This document shows positions 33,110 to 45,430 of a stretch of DNA of 64,000 nucleotides, piece after piece. Both the position numbers and the translations under genes were made by a program. Location of the stretch: positions 108,405,116 to 108,469,115 of the forward strand of contig JAUMIR010000005.1 in the NCBI GenBank assembly GCA_030847615.1, read 5' to 3'. The notes beneath the pieces were generated by a model. It was given only the letters and a program-made list of their open reading frames with translations. It ran no database searches and had not been told where the DNA came from. The stretch's first letter is position 1. The number at the start of each line of letters is the position of its first letter. This DNA comes from Gambelia wislizenii. Its lineage: Eukaryota > Chordata > Lepidosauria > Squamata > Crotaphytidae.

Positions 33110-33633
33110 CTTAGTTTAAGTTTTTGATGTTTCATTTTTATTTTTGAATTTTCTGCGTGATGAAATTTTGTGGGGTTTAAAAGAGGAAGTGTTCCATTCA
33201 CTTCCTTTTTATTACTGGAGAAGTCTTTCTTGGGAAAGGAGGCAAGTGTGGGGGCAACGTTCTTTAGCTGGCATAAAAATTGATTTTTTAATGTCGGCAA
33301 AAGAGTGTTATAATGGGGGCATCTGATAAAGTCCTCAATGTTTGTTTGTTTTTTCCTGAACCACAAGGATAACATCTGTTAGAGCAGAGTATCCCCCTAA
33401 TTCATCAATCCATCCATATGTGCTTATATGAATGATCAGTAAAATAAGATTATTCTATGAACAATCTTTGGAGTTTTACTCATGTGTCAATCTTAGCACG
33501 TTTTAGACTCAATCACATGAATCACTTGGGAATAAGTACTGTTGAATTCACTGGGACTCCTGTGGAAAAGATGAGGCTGCACATGTCTTGGTTCGCCTTT
33601 ATCTTTGATTATTGGTGCTGGTGATTTTTTTTT
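33110..33633. other. Unassigned non-coding sequence
   Basis: Nothing recognised. A short poly-T and triplet run at 33627-33660 leads into the Bov-B tail. Confidence 0.45.
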
Positions 33634-34105
33634 TGTTGTTGCTGCTACTGCTGCTGTTGTTATATAACATCAAGTCAGCTTGGATTTATGGTGACCTTCT
33701 GAATGAGCAAGCTGCAAGGGACCTGTTATGTACAGCCAAGCTCAAGTCTGGCAAACTCAGGGTCATGGCTTTCTTGGTTGAATCAATCCATTGGTAAAGT
33801 TGTCCTTCCCTACTTTCTTTAACTTTACAGAGCATATTCATCTCTCATAAAGAGTCTTTCATGATGTGTCCAAAGTACAATAGCCTCAGTTTAGTCATTT
33901 TGGCTTCTAATGGGAGTTCAGACTTCATTTGTTGCTGGGTCCATTTATCTGTCTTTCTGGCAGTCCACTGTATCATATAGAATTCTCCTCCGGTATCACA
34001 TTTCAAATGAGTGGATTTGTTTCCCCATTACTTGTTCAGCTTTCACAAGCATACATAAAAACTGGAAATGATATCACATGATTTTGGTATTCAGAGTTAT
34101 ATCTT
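33634..34105 (-). mobile_element. Bov-B LINE 3' fragment
   Basis: Begins (in plus coordinates) with the reversed tail 'atcaagtcagcttggatttatggtga', then 'catgatgtgtccaaagtacaatagcctcagtttagtcattttggcttctaa', which is the same coding block as in the copies at 4.2 and 40.6 kb. 5'-truncated and full of substitutions. Confidence 0.78.
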
Positions 34106-34164
34106 AACACTTGAGGATAGTATCTATTTCTTTCACATCTGTCCTTGAAAGTCTAGTCATGACA

Positions 34165-34340
34165 AAGAATTGCAGCCGGAGTGTTAACTGAGGCTGGTTA
34201 AGGGATTATACAACTCCTGTGCTCCAACAGCTTCACTGGCTGCTGGTCTGTTTCCATGCACAATTCAAAGCCACTGGTTATGATCTATTAAGCTCTATAT
34301 TGAACTGTTGACCTCCTCAAATTCAATAAGTTTCTCCTCT
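34165..34340 (+). mobile_element. L2-type LINE fragment
   Basis: 'ctcctgtgctccaacagcttcactggctgctggtctgtttccatgcacaattcaaagc' (about 34213-34270) is the conserved L2 ORF2 C-terminal block encoding LHWLPV...FHAQFKA. Confidence 0.6.
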
Positions 34341-34563
34341 GATTCATTTCTTGATTCTAGGGCAAATATTTTTTTCTCTCTTTCCTGCTTTTGAATTCCA
34401 GTCATGTACAATTATCAGCATGCCCTTTTTAGGTTTGTGAAAAGATCTATGTGCCATTAATAAATTTTAAAGAGCCCCAATTTTTAAAATGTCCCCTTCA
34501 TTAGTTTGAGACACCTTAAAAATCTGCAAAATTCATTTTTGGAAAGCACTGTTCTCAGACAAC

Positions 34564-34651
34564 ACTATATGTATATCCCTTTTCCCTCGTCGTTGACCAA
34601 GGAAGGGACTATATGTATATCCCTTTCCCCTCGTTGTTGACCAAGGAAGAG
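34564..34651. repeat. Tandem duplication, 44-bp unit
   Basis: ACTATATGTATATCCC starts both at 34564 and 34608; the two 44-bp units differ at a few positions. Confidence 0.9.
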
Positions 34652-35399
34652 ACTATACAATAATAAATTCAATTTCAAGCTTCTGTTTCTGTGTGGATAC
34701 AAAATCCACTTAGCAATAAAGGCAAACAGGATGAATTGGCTTATTGGCCCTCTACATCAGATGAGACTCACCACAGCTCAGAAAGAGAAACATTAAAGGG
34801 GAATGTGCCATTGAGATACAGGAATAATGTTAAGAGATTGCTGGGATACATTTAAAAAGTGACAGTGGGAGAAAATGTTCTCAATGTATTCAATGCAGAA
34901 TGGCATTCTGTAGTCACAGTAACAATTACAGAAGGGTTACTGAAATAGCAGCAGGCAACATTGCAGAAAGGAAAATCTCCACTGTTCTCAGCAGTGGCTT
35001 TGGGTCAACATAACAATGTATTTCTATTCAAGGTATCCAAATCATCAACTGCCTACAATTCAGAAGGCTGCAAAAGGATTCCATCCCCAAACCTATGCTC
35101 TACAAAAGGGATTCAAAAGGCAGAAAACATGAGTAAGACTTGGCTTTTTCTCTCTTTCTCTCTCTTTTTTTGTGCTAAAGATAGAATAGCTGCAGATATG
35201 CTTGGCAGCTAACATTAATTCCCTGCAGGAGGGGAAATGTGAGGAGAAACAAGTGTGCTAATTAAATCACCTCTGTTTCTCTTTATCCATTTGATATAGC
35301 CCTCTGAAGCTGGTGATGTCGGATCAGATGAATCTGCTTGAAGCTGGAAGGAATCAACAGAAGATTCTCTCCTTCTTTACATGTGGCTCATGTCCAGGT
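34652..35399. other. Unassigned non-coding sequence
   Basis: Nothing recognised apart from a (CT)n stretch near 35150. Confidence 0.5.
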
Positions 35400-36090
35400 G
35401 TCATGGTTCTGCCAGAGAACTCTTCCACTAAGGATGCATTTGAGTTCCCAGAGGATGGGGAGAAGTTGGCTGACCCTATAAAGTGAAGATACTAGAGGCT
35501 GCACCCACCAATAAAGGTGTATCTCTCTGGAGTCAGAAGAGGAGACTAGTCCTCCTTCTAGCTCATGAGAACAATGCTGGCAGAAAGCACAGGTTTGGTT
35601 GGCTACTAGTTAAAGGGCTCAGCTACAACAGTGGGTTCCTTGACAGTACAGGCTTCCTCAGGAGTGGGAAATGACAAAGTGCCTGTAGCCAAGCTCTAGG
35701 TTGGCCCTCAAAACTCAACAGTACAATCCTCGGTCTGAGGACTGTACAAGTGCTGGAAACAACATTTCTAATCAGCTCTTCTTGAAAACTGTCCCTCATG
35801 TAAATAATTGTATACCTTGTACCTGATCCTGGACTATTTTGTCCTGAAACACTTCTCACTTCTTATCTGCCTTGCTTTGTTTATGCTATGACTTTGGACT
35901 GCCTGACATTGTCTTGTATCTTCTGTTATTTGGACTGACTTGCTCTTTGGTAAGAAATTGTATTTTGACCTTGACCTTGATTGTGTTCCCTGACTTTGCC
36001 TCTACTTTTTTCTTAACTGTCTGACCTATTAATGGTGGGATTTGACCTGGGACTATAGGCTTTGGTATTTGGACCACCCCCCACATAGAG
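35400..36090 (+). mobile_element. Candidate Ty3/Gypsy-type solo LTR
   Basis: Starts TGTCATGGTTCTGCC (about 35399), has a TATA-like CCTATAAAG near 35475, and its second half is built of 'ttggactgcctgac / ttgaccttgattgtg' pyrimidine-rich motifs (35880-36000) seen in many reptile Gypsy LTRs. The right end is unclear and no target duplication was found. The first base pair resembles the start of the candidate LTR at 27532-28003 (TGTCATG). Confidence 0.35.
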
Positions 36091-37384
36091 GACAGGAAGG
36101 GAGTGGAGTTCATTAACCTTTCCTCAGATTGTACAGCTTTCTTGGTAATGTTCACTTGCTGAATGTCAACACCTGGAAAAATAAATAAATTGAGAACTTT
36201 ATGGACATAAGGTACTTGGTACTTGAATTTCCAGTTGTGCAAGGTTGTTGATTCTGTGTAAGTCTATACAAGCAGAGAGGTCTCTGTTTTAGGAATGGAA
36301 ATAATATGCATTCTGTTCCTTCTTCTGAATAATAATGGGTGTTCTGTCACTCAAGAAACCCCTGTGAAAAAACTATAGCACTGACAAAAATTCTTGACAG
36401 TTTGCAAAGTCTTTCTGTGAATATTCTATGCAAAAATACATATGGCTTATCTATGCAGAAAAACAACAACTCAGTTCACATTTTTGTACAGAAGAGTTCC
36501 CTGAAAGGCTTCTTAGAGTGCAAGTATTTGGTGAATACAGGAGAGAGATCTTTGTTTTCTTCCACACTAGTGGGATACTATGGAATACTATGGCTGAATT
36601 CCTACATTGACAGGCATCTGTCATTTGTGGTTATATCTGACCATGCCACCACCCAAATACCTATATTCTCTAGTGTGACATGCCCCAACCAAAGGATTTC
36701 TGAGGCTCTGCAGATCAGGGCACTGAGAAATTATGTTGGCAGTGCTCTCCTGGCTGCAGGGCTAATCAAGAACAGGCAGCTAGAGAGACTCCTCCAGGCC
36801 CTGCCACAACTGCTTGTCTCACACCACCCTGCAATGATGAAACTGCTGTAGACATTATTCCCAGGGTCCCAGTCTGCAGTGCCTTGGTAACCTTTCAGTT
36901 GGGGCACTGCCAGGCTGAAAAAAAGTAGGCTTTGAGGGTCATGTTTGGTTGTTAACAACTGTAAATGTGAATGCCTAGCAGTTGTGCTCTCAGTAACTAT
37001 TGAACAGGATGCCAGGCTACTGGTATTGCATGCGATTATTAATAATACTGTACATCCCTAATGTGTGCTCACTTCTCTTTTAAAGACATCCATGCTAAAT
37101 GTTTGTATTCCTAGGAGGAGGGAAACCACAAGCTGTTGAGGGTGAAGCCAGTGACTCATGAGGAATCGTTGTGGAGTCCCTTTGCACAAGTAACATGAAG
37201 GGGGTCTTCACGTGTTGACATAAGGTTGGCAAGGGTGTCCAAGGGTGAAAGAAGGACTCAGGCAACATGGCCCAAAGAATTTTTCCTTCAAGCACCAGAG
37301 GAGTTCTCAGGCAGATGGTGTTCTATGGTCCAATGATGCAGGCACGTATCATGATTTATTACCCGGTAAACCAGATTGTAAGTT
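36091..37384. other. Unassigned non-coding sequence
   Basis: The longest frame, 170 codons at 36339-36851 (+), has no recognised domain and no clear coding signature. Another small frame lies at 37245-37505. Nothing assigned. Confidence 0.5.
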
Positions 37385-37607
37385 GTATGTGTGCATATGT
37401 GCCTTCAAATCACCGGTTGATTTATGGTGGCACCATGAATTTCAAAGGGATTTCTTAGGCAAGGAATGCTCAGAGGCATATTTGCCTCTGAAATATAGCC
37501 TATAGAACTTGGTATTCATTGGTGATCTCCTATCCAAGCACTAATCAGGGCAGACCCTGCTTAGCTTCCAAGACCAGATGGGATCTGGTACCTTTAGGAT
37601 ATTTAGC
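37385..37607 (-). mobile_element. 5S rRNA-headed Sauria-type SINE
   Basis: Positions about 37508-37607 are the reverse complement of a decayed 5S rRNA: 'ccaagcactaatcaggg' and 'gaccctgcttagcttcc' are the signature internal region (A-box/C-box promoter zone). The left part (37385-37500) is the Bov-B/Sauria-type body and tail. A 5S head fused to a Sauria body is known from squamates as 5S-Sauria. This is a SINE, not a 5S gene: the 5S part is incomplete and diverged. Confidence 0.78.
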
Positions 37608-38888
37608 CAGACCAATTTACCCAAAAGTAATTTGGATTACAAGAAAGACAGCACATAAGAGCTCACAAAATCCATCCCACATGAAGCTATTGTGAGGAGT
37701 GCAGCTAAGCTTGGAGAGAACAGGAAATCTTGAGTGTGGTGTATGATGACATCATTGTCACTACTAATCAAAATGTGCTGTCCCTTTGGCCCTGCAAGCC
37801 CTGGCTCCATTGTACTACTGATGGTGTTATCACCATAGTCTGTACTGTACTGAAGCATTACTCATACCGTGGCCAGAGACAATGCAACGACTCTTCAATC
37901 CAGTGAGACTATATGACCTGAAGATGCAAACTGAGGAAGTCTGCCTCTGTATAACTGTAATCTTTCGAAGCTTGGTTCCTGAAGCTCAACAAATTGTCTC
38001 AGTGAATAGCTCCATAGACATCTTATTTCAAATAGATAAATTTTTTTGTAAGAATATGATAATACTAAGAAATCAGGGAATATTCATGATTTTCTATATT
38101 GAATAATTGATTATTTAGATATATAGCACAACTGTTGATGTAGACATATGTCCTGAACAAGAAGGGAGTAAAAGGGTTCGAAGGGCAACATCTAACTAGA
38201 TAGGTGGTGATAAAACAATGGGGGGAAATGATGAAATGCCTGAAAATATACAACACAGATAACAGGGTACTTTGAATGATTACTCATGAGCAATGCCACA
38301 GCCAATGTGCCATAACTTGCATATAATTTGCATATGAGCCCTACTAAAACCACCTTATTTGTTTAAATAAACACCTGAGAAAGGTGAAAATGAACTAACC
38401 CCTGAGAGAAGGATTAGGTTACACATCTCTCAGAAACAAGTTAGTAAATTTTCAACAAGGGAAAGCAGGGGGGAAATCAACCAGGGAATATGAAGGGGGT
38501 TATCTTTTAGCTTCCACCTGTCTTTGTACAATGCTACACCAGAAAAAAACACACCCTATTAATATCTATCTTAGAGACTTTTGTGGATTTAATATTCAGC
38601 TTGCAAACGTTCACTCTTATATTCCTACTTGCTCAGTCTGCCTTTTAAAGTGATTAATTCTCTAAGCCTAGAAAACATTGATTAAATAAAGTAGAGGGGG
38701 ACAGTTCAGCTGTACTTAGCTAAAAGCATGGCCTTTGAAAACAAACAATAATAAAAAGATAAAATTATATCAAAGTATACCTAGAAGCATAAAAATTAAT
38801 CTACTTTTTATTTTGTGTTTTAAGTTTTTATTTCTCAAATGGTATGGTTGTGAGTTGTTACTTAGGGAAAAAAAATCAATAGTAATAA
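37608..38888. other. Unassigned non-coding sequence
   Basis: Nothing recognised. Confidence 0.5.
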
Positions 38889-39831
38889 ATAGAATCATAG
38901 AGTTGGAAGAGACCACAAGAGACATGCAGTCCAACCCCCTGCCATGTAGGAATACACAATCAAGTCATTCCTGACAGATGGCCATCCAGTTTTTGTTTAA
39001 AAACCTCCAAAGAAGGAGACTCCACCACACTCCGAGGCAGTATATTCCACATCCTCTTAATGTCAAGAAGTTCTTCCTAATGTTTAGGTGGAATCTCTTT
39101 TCCTGCAGTTTGAAACCATTGCTCTACGTCCTAGTCTCTGGAGCAACAGAAAACAAGCTTGCCCCATCCTCAGTATGACATCCCTTCAAATATTTAAACA
39201 TGGCTATCATGTCACCTCTCAACCTTCTCTTCTCCAGACTAAACATGCCCAGCTCCCTAAGGCACTCCTCATAGGGCATGGCTTCCAGACCTCCCACTGT
39301 CCTGGTTGCCCTCTTCTGGACATGTGCCAGCTTCTCAATATCCTTCCTGAATTGTGGTGCCAGAACTGGACACAGTATTCTAGGTAAGGTCTCACCAAAG
39401 CAGAACAGAGTGGCACTATTACTTCCCTTGATCTAGACACTCGTATTAATACTCTTATTAATGCAGCCTAGAACCACATTGGCATTTTTAGCTGCTACAT
39501 CACATTGCTGACACATGTTCAGCTTGTGGTCCACTAAGACTCCTAGATCCCTTTCACATGTACTGCCATCAAGCCAGGTGTCACCCATCCTATATCTGCA
39601 CATTTCATTTTTAATGTCCAAGTGTAGTATCCTACATTTCTCCCTGTTGAAATTAATGTTGTTAGTTTTGACTCAGCTTTCAATATGTTGAGGTTATTTT
39701 GGATTCTGATTCTGTCCTCTGGGGTATTTGCTACCCCTCCTAATTTGGTATCATATGCAAACTTGATAAGCATACCCTCATCCAAGTCATTGATAAAGAT
39801 GTTGAATAGTGCTGGGCCCAGGACAGAACTG
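38889..39831 (-). mobile_element. CR1 LINE, 5'-truncated
   Basis: The 3' end at low coordinates reads 'tagaatcatagagttggaag' in plus, i.e. the CR1 (ATTCTATG)-type end on the minus strand. Three minus-strand frames cover the C-terminal third of the reverse transcriptase: 'LIKFAYDTKLGGVANTPEDR' (motif C, FADD changed to FAYD), '[16 protein letters not shown]' and '[15 protein letters not shown]'. The loss of an Asp in motif C and the frameshifts show it is dead. The left breakpoint of the coding part (about 39831) is where it was truncated. Confidence 0.9.
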
Positions 39832-40394
39832 TAAAAAAATAAAAGAACAAAATATGGACCACTGTTCTTTTACATTAAGGCCAGTAACAGTTTTGTGAGA
39901 CTTTTCATCAAAGTGGGCCTGACCACAATTCTATAATGCATATAGAAGGAGTGATGAATATCCCTCCAAACTGCATTTAATTAAATCTGCATTATTTCAT
40001 TAATAGACCAAACTAGTTGACAGCCAACACAAACTCTTTTATCTACAACATGCATCTTACCCTGAAATTTCTTTTGTGTCCAGGTCTAGTTTAATCACCC
40101 AGACAACTCTGAAAGTGAAAATTCAAACAAAAGTTATTGGCAAAGGCTTTATTTATTAAACACATCCAACAAATTTTGTTTAGAAATTGTTTCTTGTCTT
40201 CTTCTTTAACTTTCAAAGGTATGTGAATATTTTCATGTTCTTAACCATTCTGAACCAAAGCTTTGTTTTGTTTCTTGTCTTATCATCATCTGCACCAGGG
40301 CAAGATGCAGCCTTCCAGATGCTATGGTATACAAACTCCCAGAGACCAACCTAGCAGAGTTAGTTGTGAATAATGGTGGAAGGACTAGGAAATA
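39832..40394. other. Unassigned non-coding sequence
   Basis: A fragment near 40313-40345 ('agatgctatggtatacaaactcccagagacc') may be MITE debris. Otherwise nothing recognised. Confidence 0.4.
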
Positions 40395-41121
40395 CTACAT
40401 AATACAAAGATATAACACTGAACACTAAAGTCATAATTGTTCAAGCCATCGTCTTTCCCATCAACATGTACAGATATGAGAGCTGGACAGTGAACAATGC
40501 TGATAGAAGGAGAATCAACTCATTTGAAATGTGGTGTTGGAGAAGGGTGCTGAGGATACCATGGATGGCCAAAAAGACAAACAAATGAGTCTTAGAACAG
40601 ATGAAGCCAGAACTCTCACTAGACGTCAAGATGACTAAATTGAGGCTGCCGTACTTTGGTCACATCATGAGAAGACACATAGAATCATAGAATTGTAGAG
40701 TTGGAAGAGATCACGAGGGCCATCCAGTCCAACTCCCTGCCACGCAGGAAATCTTGATCAAAGCATCCCCGACAGATGGCAATCCAGCCTCTGTTTAAAG
40801 ACCTCCAAGGAAGGAGACCCCACTACGCTCCAAGGGAGTGTGTTCCACTGCCGAACAGCTCTTACTGTCAAAAAGTTCCTCCTAATGTTGAGGTGGAATC
40901 TCTGGACACGACTCACTGGAAAAGTCAATAATGCTAGAAAAGGTGGAGAGGAAAAGGAAGACCACACATCAGATAGATTGACTTAATCAGAAAGGCCATG
41001 GGCCTGACCCTGCAAGAGCTGAGCAGGGTGGTAGAAGACAGGGGTTCTTGGAGATGTCTCATTTATGGGGTTGCCATTAGTTGAAGTTGACCCAAAGGCA
41101 GTTAACAACAACCACAACAAC
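40395..41121 (+). mobile_element. Bov-B LINE 3' end, interrupted by CR1
   Basis: Plus-strand reading gives the C-terminal Bov-B block ('RRRINSFEMWCWRRVLRIPWMAK'-like, written in frame pieces around 40505-40570), then 'YFGHIMRRH' at about 40653-40680, and after the CR1 insertion resumes at 40905 with 'gactcactggaaaagtcaataatgctagaaaagg'. It ends with 'ggggttgccattagttgaagttgacc' and (AAC)n at 41121, the Bov-B tail. Several substitutions break the frame. Confidence 0.8.
40679..40904 (-). mobile_element. CR1 LINE 3' end inserted in Bov-B
   Basis: 'tagaatcatagaattgtag' to 'gaggtggaatctctg' is a short CR1 3' fragment. The sequence GACAC stands on both sides (40674-40678 and 40905-40909) as a short target duplication, and the Bov-B reading continues across when it is removed. 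Confidence 0.88.
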
Positions 41122-41419
41122 TGGTGGAAACCACAGGACAACTCTATCTGAACATCTGCACTTTGCCCATTCCTGACTTACATAAAGTCATTGTTATCCA
41201 AAATTAAAACAGTAGTTTGTTTCCTGACATTATTACCAGCCATTTGCCTAAGAAACAAGGTTTCTAGTGAAGCATCTTGGGGTTTAGTCTTTATGGGAAT
41301 AGAAATATAGAAAGAGGGTAAGTAAGCAGCCAATACTATTACAAGTAAATATGTAGGATTCAATAAGGTTCGGATATATATATATATATTTCATACAGTG
41401 ACACCCCCCAACAGACAAT

Positions 41420-41639
41420 GGCTGCTGCCACACTGCAGAAATAATACAGTTTGCCACTGCTTTCACTACCATAGGTTAATGCTATGTATTCTGGGGTTTG
41501 TAGTTTTCTGTGGCACCAGAACTCTCTGACAGAGAAGGCTAAATATCTCACAAACTACGAATCCTAGAATTCCGTAGCATTGAGTCATGGCAGTTAAAGC
41601 AGTGCCAAACTGCATTATTTCTGCAGTGTGTCAGCAGCC
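41420..41639. mobile_element. Foldback MITE, about 220 bp
   Basis: GGCTGCTGCCACACTGCAG (41420-41438) is inverted at the right end as CTGCAGTGTGTCAGCAGCC (41621-41639), and pairing goes on through AAATAAT.CAGTTTG. AAT flanks both sides. The core 'acaaactacgaatcctagaattccgtagcattgag' resembles the one in the MITE at 3746-3961. This is a common type of non-autonomous element in squamates; superfamily not settled. Confidence 0.8.
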
Positions 41640-43028
41640 AATGACTCAGAAATGTAAAACATGTAATGACATTGTTTATACCCAAAGTTTGGAAATAATG
41701 TGTTACAAGTAGCAATGTTACTTGTACCACATTACTTGGGGGCTAACTATGATAACCTGGTTGATATTTCTAAAAAGAGCATCTCAAAACAACATTAAAG
41801 TTTTAGTGTAATAAGTAAAATGTATTTGTATGTGTTATTTGTAGGGGCTATTCAACAAGTTACTCTTTCAGTAACAAAAGTAACAAAAGGCACTAGCAAA
41901 GTATATGAATGCTTTTGTACTGTCACATATTTCCAACCTAAACAGTTATTAGTTCTCAATCTAACTCCATAATACTAGATAAAGGTCTATAGGTAATCTG
42001 ATTGAACAAATGATACACGAATATCATGTTTTTAACATTTTTTTGTACTACTGATCAGCAGCCAATATCTATGTTTGAAAAAAAATATGTGAGCCTTTAG
42101 ATTCAGCACCTGGTGGCACCCATTTGAGCAACAATGACAAGTACAGTATCTTGGCAACTCACTGATGGTTGACTCCACCAGAAAGTACTATGTTTGAGGT
42201 CAGACTGGATCACATAGAAGCTCTGTGTGTCATGTCAGATCAGTAATAGCTCCTTCAATAGCTTTCTAAGGAAGTCCTTCTGAAAATAAAAACTGCAGTA
42301 GGCCTCAACTTCCACCTGCACACGTTCCAGGCATTGGTCAGAACACTTGCATGGTAGCCTATACTCATAGACAATGGTGTACATAAAAATGGAAACCAGA
42401 CTATCATCACATCAGAAAAATACATCAGATTCCACCCATATACCTAGAACACAGTGAACACACACTCTCAGCAATAAAAGGGAATGAGGAAGGAAGAGAT
42501 CCTGTAATGCAATAACAATCTTCTATGTACACAAGACTACACATATGAAGGACATAACTGATATTCCTGTGCACATGTGGCAGATGTGAATACACAAAAT
42601 GATCTTTTTAAAAATAGTCTCGCTTATTTTAATGGGACCACTCCACACTGAATAGACTGGGGGCCCAATTTAGCATGATTTTGGCCAAATAGTTTCCCCT
42701 TTGTAATAGACCTCTGTCATTTTCTTAGGTTAAGAAAAAACTGGAATCTTTGGCCACCTTTTTTTTAAAAAATGTAATCCATACACCAGTCTTTTAAAAT
42801 TAATGTTATTTTTTATATATCGGTAGGTCATCCCAAAACAATGTTATTGTCAGCATGTCTTTTTCCTCCCTTGCCCAGAATTGAACAAATACTTCACCCA
42901 TGCATAATTTTGTTAGAATGATCTTGGTTTTGAGATCTAGTTTCAAGCTATTAAAAGAAATACTTGACCTGGATCTTAGTGGCTACTCCCAAATAGGTAG
43001 ACTGATTGAATTAATTGTTGAACAGTAA
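41640..43028. other. Unassigned non-coding sequence
   Basis: Nothing recognised. Confidence 0.5.
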
Positions 43029-43329
43029 GGAGATTATCAGATGTGACAAAAACCACATCAGAAGATCGCTAGAAGAACAGGAAGCCCCAACATTATCAGA
43101 CAACATCCTCCTCTTGCGTCCTGGGGATGTAGTGTGGTTGTCATTAAGGCATCCCTTTTGATTTGTGGCTTCTCCCCATCAATGGAAAACAGAAACGTCA
43201 TCTGCACTATGCCCCCAGAATGGCAGAAGGACGTGGCGTCTGGTAGGGTCTCCCTTTCTGTTTTTTTAGCAATCTTCTCACATGGTTGGAAATGCAATTT
43301 TTTTGTGCTTAGATTAGGAGATAATCTTC
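43029..43329. mobile_element. GGAGATTATC-family MITE, 301 bp, degenerate right end
   Basis: The left end GGAGATTATCAGATGTG (43029-43045) matches the family. The interior 'attatcagacaacat' near 43092 is shared with the 17396 copy. The right end is decayed: GATAATCTTC (43320-43329). TAA stands on both sides (43026-43028 and 43330-43332), fitting a TWA-type 3-bp duplication. A 79-codon minus frame inside has no known domain. Confidence 0.6.
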
Positions 43330-43589
43330 TAATAAATCAGTTCCACTGATTTAATGGTTCTGGTTTAGTTGGGCCTAAAGATAGGATTCAGCCCACTTTT
43401 CCCTCCCTAGTTTTCCCGCTATACATAATAGGATTCAAGTAAAATGAATACGTGCACACACACGGCCAAAATAAATAAGTTGTCACATAAAACAATGCCC
43501 TGACATTTTATTCACTTATCTGCTACTCAGCTTAGAATTTCAAATTATTTCTCTCACACATATTCTCACTCTGGAAAAAAGAACTGCAA

Positions 43590-43690
43590 ATTATTATTGT
43601 TGTTGTTGTTGTTGTTGTTGTTATTTTATATACTGTCGTTGATGTACATGCCACTTTACCAAAGGTTACAGAATAAAAAAAGAATCAATA
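43590..43690 (-). repeat. Interspersed retroposon tail with (TTG)n
   Basis: (TTG)n followed by 'ttattttatatactgtcgttgatgtacatgccactttacc', the reverse of the tail at 21425-21572. Confidence 0.5.
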
Positions 43691-44480
43691 TTCCAATAAT
43701 ATAAAATACTAAAATACAATACTAAAAAACTACAGTAAGAAAAGGGAAAAAACATATAGATAATTCAAAATAAAACAGAATAATCAGTACAGGTATTTCT
43801 TTTCTAAATGCACTGTGTTGTCTTCTGCTCAAAGGATGCTCAAAGTTTTGCAAACAAGCAGACAACAAAAAGCACAAACTGTCTTATTACATGTTTTGTG
43901 GTATGGTTCTGAGACAATATTTTGCCTGTAGCCTGATTGGCATAAAATTGTGTTCTGCCCTGAACCCCTGAAGTATGTTCTCATCTCTTGCAGACAAATT
44001 CAATAAAAAGGAGGGGGAATAGGACTTTTGCTTCTAGCAAAGCAGACACACTTTTAGAAAAGATAAGAATTTTACTTGGAGACATGAAAAGCACCAGAAA
44101 TGTCCTCCTTAGCTACAGATGAACTCTTAGTAGGATGTTAAGCAGGGATACATATGATCTATTTTAATTTAATTTAATATAATTAGGAACTTTAACCCTG
44201 ATTTTCTTGCAGAATGTAAAACAACTTGTATAATTTAAACAACCACACTCAAATTAGGAATATGGGATAAATGTGCTTAGTCTGACAATTGCATGGGTGG
44301 TGCTTCAGCCCAGCACAAATTAGCCTATATAGCTCTGGTGAGGCAGGTAGAATGTTACCTGAACTTTATTCTATGTTTTGGTTTGAGTATTGGATTGTAA
44401 AGCACAGAGAGCTGTCAGCTGAGTACTGCTGTTACTGTTACATCATTTGATGGTATCACTGAACAACTGATGCTCTAAAG
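43691..44480. other. Unassigned non-coding sequence
   Basis: Nothing recognised. Confidence 0.5.
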
Positions 44481-44610
44481 CAGGGGTGAGAACAGTGCAG
44501 CTCTCTGGGTGTTGTTGGGCTGCAAGTCCCAGCATTTTTCAGTAGCAGCTGTGCTAGCTAGGGCTGCTGTGATGGTAACATCTGGAAGCTTGCATGATCA
44601 CACACACACA
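44481..44610. mobile_element. Decayed hAT-type MITE
   Basis: 'gcaggggtgagaacagtgcagctctctgggtgttgttgggctgcaagtcccagcat' is the left half of a frequent squamate inverted-repeat element whose right half (about 44575-44600) is barely recognisable. It merges into a (CA)n run at 44601-44616. Confidence 0.45.
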
Positions 44611-44616
44611 CACACA

Positions 44617-45084
44617 ATCTAAAGACTTGACATTGGGAGAGTACTTTCAAATGTTGAATACAGAATATCTTCGGGTAAAAGGAACATAACTCAGAATCAG
44701 TTAAGGTGGTCATTCCTTCAACATAGGGACAAGGCCTTTGTGCAAGCTATTTGAACAACATGGTCATTTTTTGAAAAAAAAATGTAAAACACCTGTGACT
44801 GAACTAATGCTATTAGACCTCATATCAAAATTTTCCCTTATTTTCAAATTACATCCAAAGACAGTTTTGAAAAACATTTTTCCTCCTTAGGTTTAATTTA
44901 TATTTCATTTTAGATTTTTTTTAGAAAAAAATAAGTTTTTTTGAGGTATCAATCGTTCTCATTCTTCTTGTTAGATGATGGATCAATTCCTTTTTGAGTT
45001 GACACTCTTTATCAAACCATGACTAACCTTTAGCTGTAACCTATTGCACCTCAGTGGTGAAGCACTGGTTGCAGGATGTGTGTG
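44617..45084. other. Unassigned non-coding sequence
   Basis: AT-rich, nothing recognised. Confidence 0.45.
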
Positions 45085-45430
45085 TGTGAAAAGAGGAGTA
45101 AGAAAGACACTACATATATTGATGAGATCAAAAGGCAACAACTTTATTAGTTACAGGCACCAGAGAAATTTGGCCTCCACATGAGGACCAGATCTGGAAA
45201 CTGGTTGATACTTCCACCCCACAACCAATGCCAGTCTCAGCCTCTCTGCTGGGAAACCCAGGGAAATGGTGAAGATAATGGGCCCTACTGCAGTGTAAAC
45301 TTCTGGTGTCATCCTCTTCTCATCATCCCTAAGCTAAGCTGATGAAGCTTGACTTCTCCCTCAAGGCTTTTTAAGGGTACCCTCCCACTCTGGGGTGAGT
45401 AAGGCTACCCACCCCTGAAACTGGACCTGA
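45085..45430 (-). mobile_element. Possible retrotransposon terminal region
   Basis: On the minus strand: 'agtgggagggtacccttaaaaagcc' (TATA-like TTAAAAAG, complement of about 45366-45374) followed about 220 bp later by AATAAAG (complement of about 45139-45145) and 'tgtagtgtctttc'. The layout resembles the terminal regions of LTR/Ngaro-like elements, but no family block is shared with the others. Confidence 0.3.

Noticed and set aside
36339..36851. 170-codon frame as a host exon
   Set aside because: No recognised domain; composition is like the surrounding non-coding DNA and no splice pattern supports it. A conservation test could reopen this.
37508..37607. 5S rRNA gene
   Set aside because: Only part of a 5S sequence, diverged, and fused to a SINE body and tail.
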